Source: Candidatus Geothrix skivensis
GTDB taxonomy: Bacteria > Acidobacteriota > Holophagae > Holophagales > Holophagaceae
NCBI GenBank assembly: GCA_016721195.1
Contig: JADKIO010000008.1
Location: 124,001 to 188,000, forward strand
Reading direction: 5' to 3'
DNA length: 64,000 bases
Both the position numbers and the translations under genes were made by a program. Below, piece by piece: positions 41,986 through 52,186 of the stretch. The notes beneath the pieces are model-generated. The model was given only the letters and a program-made list of their open reading frames with translations, was not told the origin of the DNA and did no database searches. Numbering within the stretch: position 1 is the first letter of the stretch; every line of letters starts with the position of its first letter.

Positions 41986-43053
41986 CTACAGCAGATCCTC
42001 CCGCCCTTCGGCCTTGAGCCGCTCGACGATCTGCTTCACGCTCTGGGCCTTGTCGCGGTGGCAGATGAGCAGGGCGTCCTCTGCGTCCACCACGATGAGG
42101 TCCTCCACGCCGCTGGCGGCGATGAGCCGCTTGCCGCCGAAGAAGGCGCTGTTCCGGGTGTCCAGCAGCAGGGTCTGGCCCTGGCTGACATTGCCATCCC
42201 CATCGGCCTTCTGGAACTCGATGGCGGCGGGCCAGGAGCCCACGTCCGACCAGCGGAACCGCGTCGGCACCACGGCGACCGTCTCGGCCCTCTCCATGAG
42301 GGCCACGTCGATGGCCACCTTGGGCAGCTGGGCGTAGGCTGCAGCCAGGGCTTCGGGCTGGGCGCCGGACTGTACCCAGGCATCCAGGGGTGCCAGCACC
42401 TCGGGGGCGTGCGCCCGCAGGCCTGCGCGGAGATCCGCCAGGGTCCACACGAACATGCCCGCGTTCCAGTAGTGCCGTCCGGATTCGAGGTACTGCAGGG
42501 CCACGTCGGCGGGCGGCTTCTCCCGGAAGGCCTTCACCTTGAAGACCGGTCCCTGGCCTTCGGATTCGATGTAGCCGTAGCCGGTCTCGGGATAGGTGGG
42601 CTTGATGCCGAAGGTCACGAGCTCGCGCTTGCCTGCGGCGTGGGCCACGGCGGTGTCGAGGTCCTCCAGGAAGAGCTCCCGGTCGCCGATCCAGTGATCC
42701 GCCGACAGCACGGCCATGACGGCCCGGGGGTACTTCTTCTCGATCTCCACCAGGGCCAACGCGAGGCAGGGGGCGGTGTTGCGGCCCTCGGGCTCCACGA
42801 TCACGTTCTCCGGGGGCAGCTCCGGCAGCATCCGCCGGGTCTCCGCCGCCAGATCCTCCGTGGTGACCACGAAGATGTGATCGGGGCTCACGTGGCCATC
42901 CAGGCGCCGCACGGTCTGGTGGAGCAGGGTCTCCTCGCCGACGATGGCCAGGAACTGCTTGGGCCGGGCATTGCGGCTGCGGGGCCAGAACCGCGTCCCC
43001 CGGCCACCCGCCATAACGACGGCGACAGTTGGAATCGTGTTAGGCGTGTCCAC
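41986..43053 (-). CDS. manC: Mannose-1-phosphate guanylyltransferase
   Basis: 355 residues: the nucleotidyltransferase domain alone. It makes GDP-mannose from mannose-1-P and GTP for surface polysaccharide. Seen: VMAGGRGTRFWPRSRNARPKQFL, VEPEGRNTAPCLALA, FREKPPADVALQYLESGRHYWNAGMFVW, RWSDVGSW. Start chosen at GTG 43053, five bases after GGGGAG; another GTG at 43059 would touch the ribosome site. The 5' end with this ribosome site is repeated 214 bp upstream. First gene of a three-gene operon. Confidence 0.92.
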   Translation of the reverse strand: MDTPNTIPTVAVVMAGGRGTRFWPRSRNARPKQFLAIVGEETLLHQTVRRLDGHVSPDHIFVVTTEDLAAETRRMLPELPPENVIVEPEGRNTAPCLALALVEIEKKYPRAVMAVLSADHWIGDRELFLEDLDTAVAHAAGKRELVTFGIKPTYPETGYGYIESEGQGPVFKVKAFREKPPADVALQYLESGRHYWNAGMFVWTLADLRAGLRAHAPEVLAPLDAWVQSGAQPEALAAAYAQLPKVAIDVALMERAETVAVVPTRFRWSDVGSWPAAIEFQKADGDGNVSQGQTLLLDTRNSAFFGGKRLIAASGVEDLIVVDAEDALLICHRDKAQSVKQIVERLKAEGREDLL

Positions 43054-43078
43054 AATCACTCCCCATTTCTGACTATCA

Positions 43079-43120
43079 AAGTGCGAGAAGACTCGCGTAT
43101 CGCCGCAGGCGATACCGAGA
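43079..43120. repeat. Palindromic repeat A, copy 2
   Basis: AAGTGCGAGAAGACTCGCG followed by TATCGCC-GCA-GGCGATA-CCGAGA. The 42 bp match 43186-43227 almost completely, 107 bp apart. Confidence 0.85.
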
Positions 43121-43162
43121 TAACGAGGATCGCTGTTGAACTAGCGATACTCGTGACCAACA

Positions 43163-43267
43163 TTATTCCCTGATCCACATTACCCAAGTGCGAGAGGTCT
43201 CGCGTATCGCCGCAGGCGATACCGAGAAGACGACGGCGACAGTTGGAAAAACCATTGACGTGTCCAC
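43163..43267 (-). CDS. Possible 34-codon leader ORF upstream of manC
   Basis: GTG at 43267, preceded by GGGGAG as in manC, opens 34 codons to TAA at 43163-43165. It begins MDTSMVFPTVAVV, copying ManC (MDTPNTIPTVAVV), then reads through palindrome A. It could be a leader peptide or a by-product of the duplication. Confidence 0.35.
   Translation of the reverse strand: MDTSMVFPTVAVVFSVSPAAIRETSRTWVMWIRE
43186..43227. repeat. Palindromic repeat A, copy 3
   Basis: AAGTGCGAGAGGTCTCGCG followed by TATCGCC-GCA-GGCGATA-CCGAGA. Its right end stands two bases from the duplicated manC start. Confidence 0.85.
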
Positions 43268-43286
43268 CTTCACTCCCCATTCCTGA

Positions 43287-43553
43287 TGGCCCGAGCTCGG
43301 GGTGATCCGACCGGAAGCTGCTCCTGCCGCCCCAAGGCCCTACCAGGGAACCATGGCCGTGACGACCATCACAAGGACAGATCGCAAGATTGGGGCGGCG
43401 GCCGGCCCCCTGGAAATCGGCCAGGGATTGAGGCTCACCGGATGGCAGAGGTCTGGGCCCAATGTCATTTTACCTGGACATCGGGACGATACGTTTCCCT
43501 GTATGCCGGGTTGGGCTCGAGCCCTCCCTGGTGCCCTGGCGCAAGGCTCTCCC
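43287..43553. other. Spacer between manC leader region and the PAS kinase
   Basis: 267 bp; the kinase frame is open back to 43302 but with no domain content or good ribosome site, so I treat it as upstream region. No clear promoter boxes. Confidence 0.4.
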
Positions 43554-45875
43554 ATGACCCACGACCTAATCAACGCAGGACATGCAGCCCTCCCAGGGGG
43601 TTCGGAGCTGCTCCAGGCCACCCAGGCCCTCGCTGAAAGTGAGGCCCGCTTCCGCAAGCTGGTGGATCTGAACCCGAATGCCATTGCCATCCAGAGTGAG
43701 GGGCGCTGGCGCTTCGCCAACGCCACCGCCCTGGCCATGTTCGGGGCCGCCAGCCTTGAGGCCTTCCAGGCCCGGCCCGTCCTCGACTGGATCCACCCCA
43801 GCAGCCTCGAAGCCGCCCGGGAGCGCGTCGGCCGGGTGATGTCCGGCCGCCCGCAGCCCGAGCAGGAACTGCTGCTCCTGCGGGAGGATGGCTCGACCTT
43901 CCCGGCGATGGTGCATGGGATCCTCTTCGATCACCAGGGCCTGCCTTCCATCCTCGGTGTGATCCGCGACATCACGGAGCAGAAGGAGATGGATGCCGCG
44001 CTCCAGCGGGCCCGGGACAGCTACCAGAGCCTCCTCATGGAGATGCCCTTCCTCGTCTGGAAGGGAACACCTGAAGGCGGGTGCGAGTACGTCAACCAGG
44101 CCTGGATGGATTTCACGGGTCTGAGCCTCGATGAGCTGCAGGGAAACCAGTGGGCCGAGCGTGTCCATCCCGAGGATCAGCTTGCGCTGATGCAGGCCTA
44201 TGGGGCCGCCATGGCAAACCTGGAGCCCATGGCCATGGACTTCCGCATGCTGCACCGGGAGGGCAGCTACCGCTGGGTGCAGGGCCAGGGCAAACCCTTC
44301 TACGACCTGGACGGGGCCTTCGACGGATTCCTGGCGGCCTGCAGCGACATCCACGACAGCCGCATGGCCGAGGCGGCCCTGGCGGAAAGCGAGCAGCGGT
44401 TCCGCACCGTGGCGGACTTCACCTACGACTGGGAGTACTGGCTCGGGAAGGATGGCAGATTCCGCTGGATGAGCCCCTCCTCCGAGCGGGTGACCGGTTA
44501 TCCCCCCGAAGCCTTCACCCAGAATCCGGAGCTGATGGGCCGCATCCTCCATCCGGACGATCGATCCATGCTGGAAGACCATGTCCATGAAGTGCGGGAT
44601 GGCGGTGAGCCCTTCCCCATGGAATTCCGCATCTTCCACAAGGATGGCCGCCAGGTCTGGATCAGCCACATCTGCACGCCGGTCTACGGCTCAGACGGCC
44701 AGTCCCTGGGACGGAGGGCGGCGAACCGTGACATCACGGCCCGCCGCCAGGCCGAGGAGGACCTCTTCGAGGCCTCCCGGCAGCGCCTCGCCATGCTGGA
44801 GGCGGCCAGCGTGGCGAGGGTGGTGCCCTGGTCCATGGGCTCCGATGGCCGCATGCAGTGGGGGGATTCGGCCAACCTGGTCCTGGGCCAGACACCCACG
44901 GTGCTCGGGCATCGGCGGGGTTGGCCCTGGGAAACCATCCAGGAGCAGGACCGCCCGCGGCTCCACCAGGCCCTGCGTGAAGTGGACATGGGGTTCGTGG
45001 CCAGCTTCGAGTGCCGCATGCGCCACGGCCAGGGACAGGTCATCTGGACCCGCTGGACCCTGGCCCGCGAGCAGGGGAGCTTCCACGGCGCCATCCAGGA
45101 CATCACCGAGCAGCACACCATCCACGAACAGCTCCTCCAGAGCCAGAAGCTGGAATCCATGGGCACCCTCGTCGGGGGGATCGCTCACGACTTCAACAAC
45201 CTGCTGGGGGCCATTCTCGGCTACTGCGAGCTCTTCGAAGCGGATCCGGAACTGAGCCCCAGGCACCAGAAAGGCATGGGCGTGATCCAAGGCGCCGCCA
45301 AGCGGGGGCGAGAACTGGTGGGCAAGCTCATGGGCTTCAGCCGGAAAGTGGCGCCCAACCGCGTGCAAGCCAGCCTCAACACCCTGGTGTCGGAGGCCAG
45401 TGAACTGGTGGCCCATGCCCTGCCCAGCGAACTCCGCCTGCAGCTGGAGCTGTGGCCGGACCTGCCCGACATCCACCTGGACCCAGGGCAACTGCACCAG
45501 GTGGTGATGAACCTGGCCATCAACGCCAGGGATGCCATCCAGGGAGAGGGGCTCATCACGCTTCGCAGCGGACGCCAGGAGATCACACCCGAGCAGGGCC
45601 TGGCCCTCCAGCGGCTGCCGGGGCCCTATGTCTACCTCGAAGTGGAAGACACCGGCTGTGGCATCCCCGAGGATCAGCTCAGCCGGGTGTTCGAGCCCTT
45701 CTACACCACCAAGGGCATGAACGGCACCGGGCTGGGTCTGTCCATGGCCTACGGCCTCGTGGCCGAGCACGGTGGCTTCATGGAGTGCCACAGCGAGCTG
45801 GGCCAGGGCACCCGGTTCCGGGTCATGCTACCGGTGCAGCTGCATGGACTGGGAGCCCCTGCCCTTCCTGCTTAG
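43554..45875 (+). CDS. Soluble multi-PAS sensor histidine kinase
   Basis: 773 residues from ATG 43554 (MTHDLINAGH). About four PAS/PAC modules (residues ~25-140, 150-270, 280-400, 410-530; DIT endings, e.g. VIRDITEQKEMD), then HisKA with GGIAHDFNNLLGAILGYCELF and HATPase with NLAINARDAI and GTGLGLSMAYGLVAEHGG. No receiver and no membrane segment. The DFNNLLGAILG H-box marks the same kinase subfamily as the two other kinases here. The frame extends to 43302, but that part lacks domain content. Partner regulator unknown. Confidence 0.9.
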   Translation: MTHDLINAGHAALPGGSELLQATQALAESEARFRKLVDLNPNAIAIQSEGRWRFANATALAMFGAASLEAFQARPVLDWIHPSSLEAARERVGRVMSGRPQPEQELLLLREDGSTFPAMVHGILFDHQGLPSILGVIRDITEQKEMDAALQRARDSYQSLLMEMPFLVWKGTPEGGCEYVNQAWMDFTGLSLDELQGNQWAERVHPEDQLALMQAYGAAMANLEPMAMDFRMLHREGSYRWVQGQGKPFYDLDGAFDGFLAACSDIHDSRMAEAALAESEQRFRTVADFTYDWEYWLGKDGRFRWMSPSSERVTGYPPEAFTQNPELMGRILHPDDRSMLEDHVHEVRDGGEPFPMEFRIFHKDGRQVWISHICTPVYGSDGQSLGRRAANRDITARRQAEEDLFEASRQRLAMLEAASVARVVPWSMGSDGRMQWGDSANLVLGQTPTVLGHRRGWPWETIQEQDRPRLHQALREVDMGFVASFECRMRHGQGQVIWTRWTLAREQGSFHGAIQDITEQHTIHEQLLQSQKLESMGTLVGGIAHDFNNLLGAILGYCELFEADPELSPRHQKGMGVIQGAAKRGRELVGKLMGFSRKVAPNRVQASLNTLVSEASELVAHALPSELRLQLELWPDLPDIHLDPGQLHQVVMNLAINARDAIQGEGLITLRSGRQEITPEQGLALQRLPGPYVYLEVEDTGCGIPEDQLSRVFEPFYTTKGMNGTGLGLSMAYGLVAEHGGFMECHSELGQGTRFRVMLPVQLHGLGAPALPA

Positions 45876-45884
45876 GTGCCCTGC

Positions 45885-46853
45885 CTAGCGCGCCAGGACC
45901 GACACCAGCCGCCCCAGGTCCCCCGGGGGTACCGGCTGGGGCTCGAGGATGCGGGAGAGGGGCTGGGCCACCAGCGCCCCGGCCACTTCCCCGAGATAGA
46001 ACCCGCGCTCGCCCCGGTCCAGGCGCCGCACGGCTTCGCAGCCCCAGCGGCTGCCCCAGATGCGGTCGATGGCCGAAGGGCTGCCGCCCCGCTGGACGTG
46101 GCCGAGCACCACCACCCGGAGGTCCAGTCCGTGGTCCCGCTTCAGGCGTTCGCCCACGGCCATGGCCCGGCCCGTGGTATCCCCTTCGGCCACCACGACG
46201 ATGGAGCTGCGCTTGCCCCGCAGCCAGTTGGAGTTCAGGCGGGAGACCAGGGCCTCGTAGCTGTCATCGGGCGACTCGGGGTAGAGCACCGCCTCGGCAC
46301 CGCAGGCCAGGGCGGTGTGCACCGCCAGCATGCCCGAGGCGCGCCCCATGACTTCCACCAGAAAGAGCCGGCCATGGCTGGAGGCCGTGTCCCGGATCCG
46401 GTCGATGGCCTCCACGGCGGTGTTCAGGGCCGTGTCGAACCCCAGGGTCCGCTCCGTGCCCGGCAGGTCGTTATCGATGGTGCCTGGAATGCCCGCACAG
46501 GCCACGCCGTGTTCCCGCTGCAGCGCCTCCGCCGCCCGGAAGCTGCCATCCCCGCCAATGACGACGAGGGCCTCGATGCCCGTCGCCTTGAGCTTGGCGG
46601 CAGCCAGGACCCGGTGCTCCGCGAAGTAGAACTCCGCGCAGCGGGCGGTGTGCAAGATCGTGCCGCCCCGCTGCAGGATGTTGGCGCAGGCCCGGCTGGG
46701 CAGGGGGGCCATGTCGCCTTCCAGCAGGCCCTGGTAGCCCTGGTGGATGCCCCAGACCTCGTGCCCGAGGGCATCGGCCTGACGGACCACCGCCCGGATG
46801 GCCGCGTTCATGCCCGGGGCGTCACCACCGGATGTGAGCACCCCGATCTTCAT
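45885..46853 (-). CDS. pfkA: ATP-dependent 6-phosphofructokinase
   Basis: 322 residues, typical bacterial PfkA. It phosphorylates fructose-6-P in glycolysis. Seen: KIGVLTSGGDAPGMNAAIR, IGGDGS (the Gly-Asp-Gly points to ATP rather than PPi as donor), PGTIDNDLPGT with the catalytic Asp, EVMGRASGMLA and GHVQRGGSP. The start overlaps the stop of the upstream small gene by four bases. Confidence 0.95.
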   Translation of the reverse strand: MKIGVLTSGGDAPGMNAAIRAVVRQADALGHEVWGIHQGYQGLLEGDMAPLPSRACANILQRGGTILHTARCAEFYFAEHRVLAAAKLKATGIEALVVIGGDGSFRAAEALQREHGVACAGIPGTIDNDLPGTERTLGFDTALNTAVEAIDRIRDTASSHGRLFLVEVMGRASGMLAVHTALACGAEAVLYPESPDDSYEALVSRLNSNWLRGKRSSIVVVAEGDTTGRAMAVGERLKRDHGLDLRVVVLGHVQRGGSPSAIDRIWGSRWGCEAVRRLDRGERGFYLGEVAGALVAQPLSRILEPQPVPPGDLGRLVSVLAR

Positions 46854-47149
46854 CGGACCTTGCCCTTGGCGGGGGCCTTGGTGGCAACCCCCTTGGCTTT
46901 GCGGCTGCCGGTCTTGCCCTTCTTCGCCTTGGCCCGGCGACTCTTCCGGCTGTCTTTCACATGGGCTTCGGGGGGCGGCAGCGGCGGCGGCTCGACGATG
47001 CCACGGGGCACCGGCGGCAGATCCCCTTCGGCGATGCCCAGGGCCGAGGCCCGCTGGGTACGGGCCCGCTGGACCGGATCCTCCTGGGCCTGGCTGGAGG
47101 CAATGAGGCTCAGGGCCAGGCTGCTGACGAACAGGATGCGACGGGGCAT
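46850..47149 (-). CDS. Small secreted protein with Pro-rich middle and basic tail
   Basis: 99 residues: signal peptide (MPRRILFVSSLALSLIASSQAQ), a short acidic part, EPPPLPPPEAH, and a tail of Lys/Arg/Ala resembling the end of histone H1. I do not recognise a family. GGAGGG stands before the ATG at 47149. It overlaps pfkA and is probably cotranscribed with it. Confidence 0.65.
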   Translation of the reverse strand: MPRRILFVSSLALSLIASSQAQEDPVQRARTQRASALGIAEGDLPPVPRGIVEPPPLPPPEAHVKDSRKSRRAKAKKGKTGSRKAKGVATKAPAKGKVR

Positions 47150-47217
47150 GATCCCTCCAGTGAGGATTATCACATTCGCCGCACTCTATGCGGAGGGCAT
47201 TTCGAATCCGCTGGCCG

Positions 47218-47745
47218 CTACTTGCCTTCGGCCGCCTTGGCGGCCTTCTCCTTCATGGCCTTGGCGAAGAACTCGGCCACGATGGAATCCGCATCGGCCT
47301 TGGTCACGTCGGCCATCTGAGGCTCGCGGTGGAGGATGTCCCGACCCGAGGGGGCCATGAGGGGGAGGTGGTCTTCCGCAGGCTGCAGGCGCCCGAGCAC
47401 GTACTGGGCCACCTCGATGAGGCTGCGCCCGACCTTTTCCAGCTTCTGCCGGACCACGTCCTGATACTGGTAGAGGTCGAAGGCGCCCTGGATGTTGTAG
47501 GCCCCGTTGTCCGCATGGAACCCGATCTGTTCCAGGCGATCGGTCAGTCGTTCCAGCTCCGGCGAAGGGGGGACCAGGCTCCGGAGGATGTCCTGGCACT
47601 CCTTGGAAAGGGACTGGATCTCCTCGAAGCTGTGCTGGACCACCTCGATCTGGTCCAAGACGCGCTCTGCGCCCCCCTCCTGCTCGCGAGCTATCTGCAT
47701 GAGCTGATCAGGGATGGCCTGGTTTTCCTGGGGCTTATCCGACAT
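47218..47745 (-). CDS. CheZ-like chemotaxis phosphatase
   Basis: 175 residues, almost wholly helical. YQYQDVVRQKLEKVGRSLIEV (about residues 91-111) fits the CheZ active-site helix, where Asp and Gln four residues later take part in removing phosphate from CheY; both are present (D-V-V-R-Q). The N-terminal helical part is shorter than in E. coli CheZ (214 residues). The tail is Lys/Ala-rich. No che genes are adjacent, but motAB are in the window. CheZ identity rests on this motif. Confidence 0.68.
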   Translation of the reverse strand: MSDKPQENQAIPDQLMQIAREQEGGAERVLDQIEVVQHSFEEIQSLSKECQDILRSLVPPSPELERLTDRLEQIGFHADNGAYNIQGAFDLYQYQDVVRQKLEKVGRSLIEVAQYVLGRLQPAEDHLPLMAPSGRDILHREPQMADVTKADADSIVAEFFAKAMKEKAAKAAEGK

Positions 47746-47875
47746 GGGCGGGCTCCGTAGCCCCTCTATCGGCCAGGGGCGGGAAATCTTTGAATTCGTC
47801 GCGATTGGCCCCTCGCGATAAACTTCCTAATTCGGGGATCTATCCTGACCCGATTTCCTCAAGTCTGGAGTTTCC

Positions 47876-49704
<1,829 letters not shown>

Positions 49705-49711
<7 letters not shown>

Positions 49712-49846
49712 TTCGCCCCCTGTGGGGCCCCGGCCCTAACGGGAGGTGATTCGCTCCCTGTGGGGCCCCAGCCCTAACGGGAGGTGATTCGCTCCCTGTG
49801 GGGCCCCAGCCCTAACGGGAGGTGATTCGCTCCCTGTGGGGCCCCA
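49705..49846. repeat. Tandem array of a 38-bp unit at the thiC 3' end
   Basis: Units at 49705-49740 (partial, includes the thiC stop), 49741-49778, 49779-49816 and 49817-49846 (partial). Each contains GGTGATTCGCTCCC and the palindrome GGGGCCCC. The full units are identical; the first differs by a few bases. Confidence 0.92.
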
Positions 49847-50035
49847 CTCGGGACAGCGCACTGCGCTGTCCACTCGTGACCCACATGGTCGCGACCCCAT
49901 GGTCGGGAACTGACAACTTGTCTGGGAGAACCTCGAAGTCCCACCCCCGGGGCGGGCCTTTTCATTCCTGAAGGCCACCACCCCCTTCCGAGCGCGTATG
50001 ATTCGGGGCGGTTCCACCATCTCCTGGAGGCTTCC
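49847..50035. other. Non-coding rest of the thiC-DJ-1 spacer
   Basis: Holds a perfect hairpin GGACAGCGC-ACT-GCGCTGTCC (49851-49871), a possible thiC terminator without U-run. Near 49999-50030 lies the upstream region of the DJ-1 gene, with CTGGAGG as ribosome site. No gene seen. Confidence 0.6.
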
Positions 50036-50617
50036 ATGGCTGCCAAAAAGATCCTCATGCTCGTCGGCGATTTCGGGGAGGACTACGAAATCATGGTCCC
50101 CTTCCAGGCCCTGCTGGCGGTGGGCCACACGGTCCACGCGGTCTGCCCCGACAAGCAGGCTGGCGATTTCGTCGCCACCGCCATCCATGACTTCGAAGGC
50201 CACCAGACCTATTCCGAGAAGCCGGGCCACCGGTTCACCCTCAACGCGAGCTTCGCGGAGGTCAAGGCCGAGGCCTACGATGCCCTGGTGATTCCCGGCG
50301 GCCGTGCCCCCGAGTACCTGCGCCTGAACCCGAAGGTCCTGGAGCTGGTGCGCCACTTCTTCACCGCCAAGAAGCCCGTGGCGGCCATCTGCCACGGAGC
50401 CCAGCTGCTGGCCGCTGCTGGCGTGCTGGAGGGCCGCACCTGCTCGGCCTACCCCGCCTGCCGGGCCGAGGTGGAAGTGGCCAGGGGGAAGTATGCCGAG
50501 ATTGCCATCGACGGCGCCGTCACTGACGGGAACCTGGTCACCGCCCCCGCCTGGCCCGCCCACCCAGCCTGGATCAGTCAGTTCCTCCAGGTGCTTGGAA
50601 CCCGCATCACCCTGTGA
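50036..50617 (+). CDS. DJ-1/PfpI-family protein
   Basis: 193 residues: KKILMLVGDFGEDYEIMVPFQAL, nucleophile-elbow Cys in VAAICHGAQLLAAAG, and ALVIPGGRAPEYLR with the family's Pro-Gly-Gly. Members act as glyoxalase III, protein deglycase or intracellular protease; which applies is unclear. CTGGAGG precedes the ATG at 50036. It lies ten bases upstream of the dapF-like gene. Confidence 0.88.
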   Translation: MAAKKILMLVGDFGEDYEIMVPFQALLAVGHTVHAVCPDKQAGDFVATAIHDFEGHQTYSEKPGHRFTLNASFAEVKAEAYDALVIPGGRAPEYLRLNPKVLELVRHFFTAKKPVAAICHGAQLLAAAGVLEGRTCSAYPACRAEVEVARGKYAEIAIDGAVTDGNLVTAPAWPAHPAWISQFLQVLGTRITL

Positions 50618-50627
50618 GCCCCGCCTG

Positions 50628-51499
50628 ATGAACCCCAACGACATCCTCTTCTCCAAGTTCCACGTCCTCGGGAATGACTACCTGGTGGTCGATCCCACGC
50701 GAACGGCCTTCGAGCCCACTCCCGCGCTCATCAAGGCCCTCTGCGACCGGCGACTCGGCATCGGCTCCGATGGGCTCCTGGTCGGCCCCCTGCCGGTGGC
50801 GGACCATCCGGGCGCCTTCGGCCTGCGCATCTTCAACCCGGACGGGACGGAGGCGGAGACCAGCGGAGACGGCCTCCGCATCTTCGCCCGCTACCTGTTC
50901 GAGGCCGGTCACGCCCAGGGCGAGGGATGCCTGATCTGCACCCCCGTTGGCCTCTCCGAAGCCAAGCTGCTGGCGCCCGATGGAAGCCTGGTCCAGGTCG
51001 ACATGGGCGTGCCCAGCTTCAAGGCGGGGACATTCCCTTCACGGGCATCGCCACCCAGCTGGAGGTGCTGGAAACGCCCCTCTTCCTGCCCACGGGACCC
51101 GTCACCATCACGGCGCTCAACCTGGGCAATCCGCACTGCGTCATCTTCCCTGGCGAGGTCTCCCAGGCCAATGCCTGCCGGCTCGGTCCGAAGATCGAAC
51201 GCCATCCCGAGTTCCCCGAGCGGGTGAACGTCCTGCTGGTGGAGGTGATCGATCGCCGGCGCATCCGCATCGAGATCTGGGAGCGCGGGGCCGGCTATAC
51301 CCCCGCCTCGGGCAGCAGCTCGGCCGCAGCGGCGGCCTGCAAGCGCCTGGGCCTGGTGGACGATCGGGTCACCGTCCAGATGCCCGGGGGATCGCTGGAC
51401 ATCGAGTTCGCCCCGGAGGGCCACATCCTGATGTCAGGGCCCGTCCAGGCGGTGTTCCAGGGCCAGATGCTCGCCGGTTGGACCCCGAACCTTGCTTGA
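50628..51499 (+). pseudogene. DapF-like epimerase, frameshifted and lacking both catalytic Cys
   Basis: Two pieces of one diaminopimelate-epimerase-like protein in different frames: 50628 to about 51029, and about 51026 to 51499. One extra G in the GGGG run at 51026-51029 would join them (FKAG-DIPFTGIATQ), giving about 290 residues. Family pieces: FHVLGNDYLVVD, DRRLGIGSDGLL, NLGNPHCVIF, ERGAGYTPASGSSSAA. The active-site Cys positions of DapF (C-G-N-G and A-C-G-S-G) read SGDG and ASGSS, so both are Ser. It is either a non-racemase relative or a decaying gene; the frame break alone could be a sequencing error. Confidence 0.75.
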
Positions 51500-51583
51500 G
51501 GGCCGCCCCCTGGGCTGAGGCAAACAACGCCACGGCCAAGCCTCTCCAGCTTTTCCCCAAGCCCCCAAACGCTCCGTCGAAGG

Positions 51584-52087
51584 TTACTTCACGCTCAGCA
51601 GTTCCACATCAAAGATGAGGTCGGCATGGGGAGGGATGTCCCCGCCGGCACCCCGGGCGCCATAGCCCAGGCTCGACGGAATGTGGAGGGTGCGCTTGCC
51701 GCCCACCTGCATGGACATCAGCCCCTCGTCCCAGCCCTTGATGACGCGGCCCACGCCGATGGGAATGGCCAGCGGCTCGCCGCGATCCACCGAGCTGTCG
51801 AACTTCTTTCCGCGCTGCCCCTTGTCCGAAAGCCAGCCCGTGTAGTGGACCATGCACTGCTGCCCCCGCTGGGGCACGGCGCCGGCGCCGACCACGGTGT
51901 CCACGTACTTCAGTCCCGATTCGGTGGTGATCATCTGCGGCTCCTGGGGTTTGGCGGCCTTGGGTTTGGCTTTGGCTTTCACGGTCTTGGCTTTGGCCTT
52001 GGCCGGAGCCGTCCCGGGGGAAGGGTCCTGGGGCGCGGCGCCGAGGGAGAGGGTCAGCAGCACGGTGAGGCCTAGGGCGCGGGTCAT
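51584..52087 (-). CDS. FKBP-type peptidyl-prolyl isomerase, exported
   Basis: 167 residues: signal peptide (MTRALGLTVLLTLSLGAAP), an Ala/Lys/Pro linker, then one FKBP domain (ESGLKYVDTVVGAGAVPQRG, VHYTGWLSDKGQRGKKFDSS, VIKGWDEGLMSMQVGGKRTL, GYGARGAGGDIPPHADLIFDVELL). It should speed proline isomerisation in periplasmic protein folding. The start at 52087 has GGAGG upstream. It is convergent with the dapF-like gene. Confidence 0.92.
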   Translation of the reverse strand: MTRALGLTVLLTLSLGAAPQDPSPGTAPAKAKAKTVKAKAKPKAAKPQEPQMITTESGLKYVDTVVGAGAVPQRGQQCMVHYTGWLSDKGQRGKKFDSSVDRGEPLAIPIGVGRVIKGWDEGLMSMQVGGKRTLHIPSSLGYGARGAGGDIPPHADLIFDVELLSVK

Positions 52088-52186
52088 CCATCCTCCGGGA
52101 ATCCTTCGAGCGTAGCCTAGTTCCCGGTTGCCCACGCTGAGGTCCTTCGGAAGCCTGGCTGGTCCCTCAAGGCGACTCACGGCTGA

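Larger units (their letters stand above)
43016..43286 (-). repeat. Direct repeat of the manC 5' end flanking two palindromes
   Basis: A 57-bp segment at 43016-43072 (ribosome site, GTG and first codons of manC) is repeated at 43230-43286 with 46 of 57 matches. The outer 18 bp are identical; differences cluster in the middle. Offset is 214 bp. Between them lie two palindrome-A copies 107 bp apart and a third hairpin (ACGAG-G-ATCGCT ... AGCGAT-A-CTCGT, 43123-43156). Confidence 0.85.
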
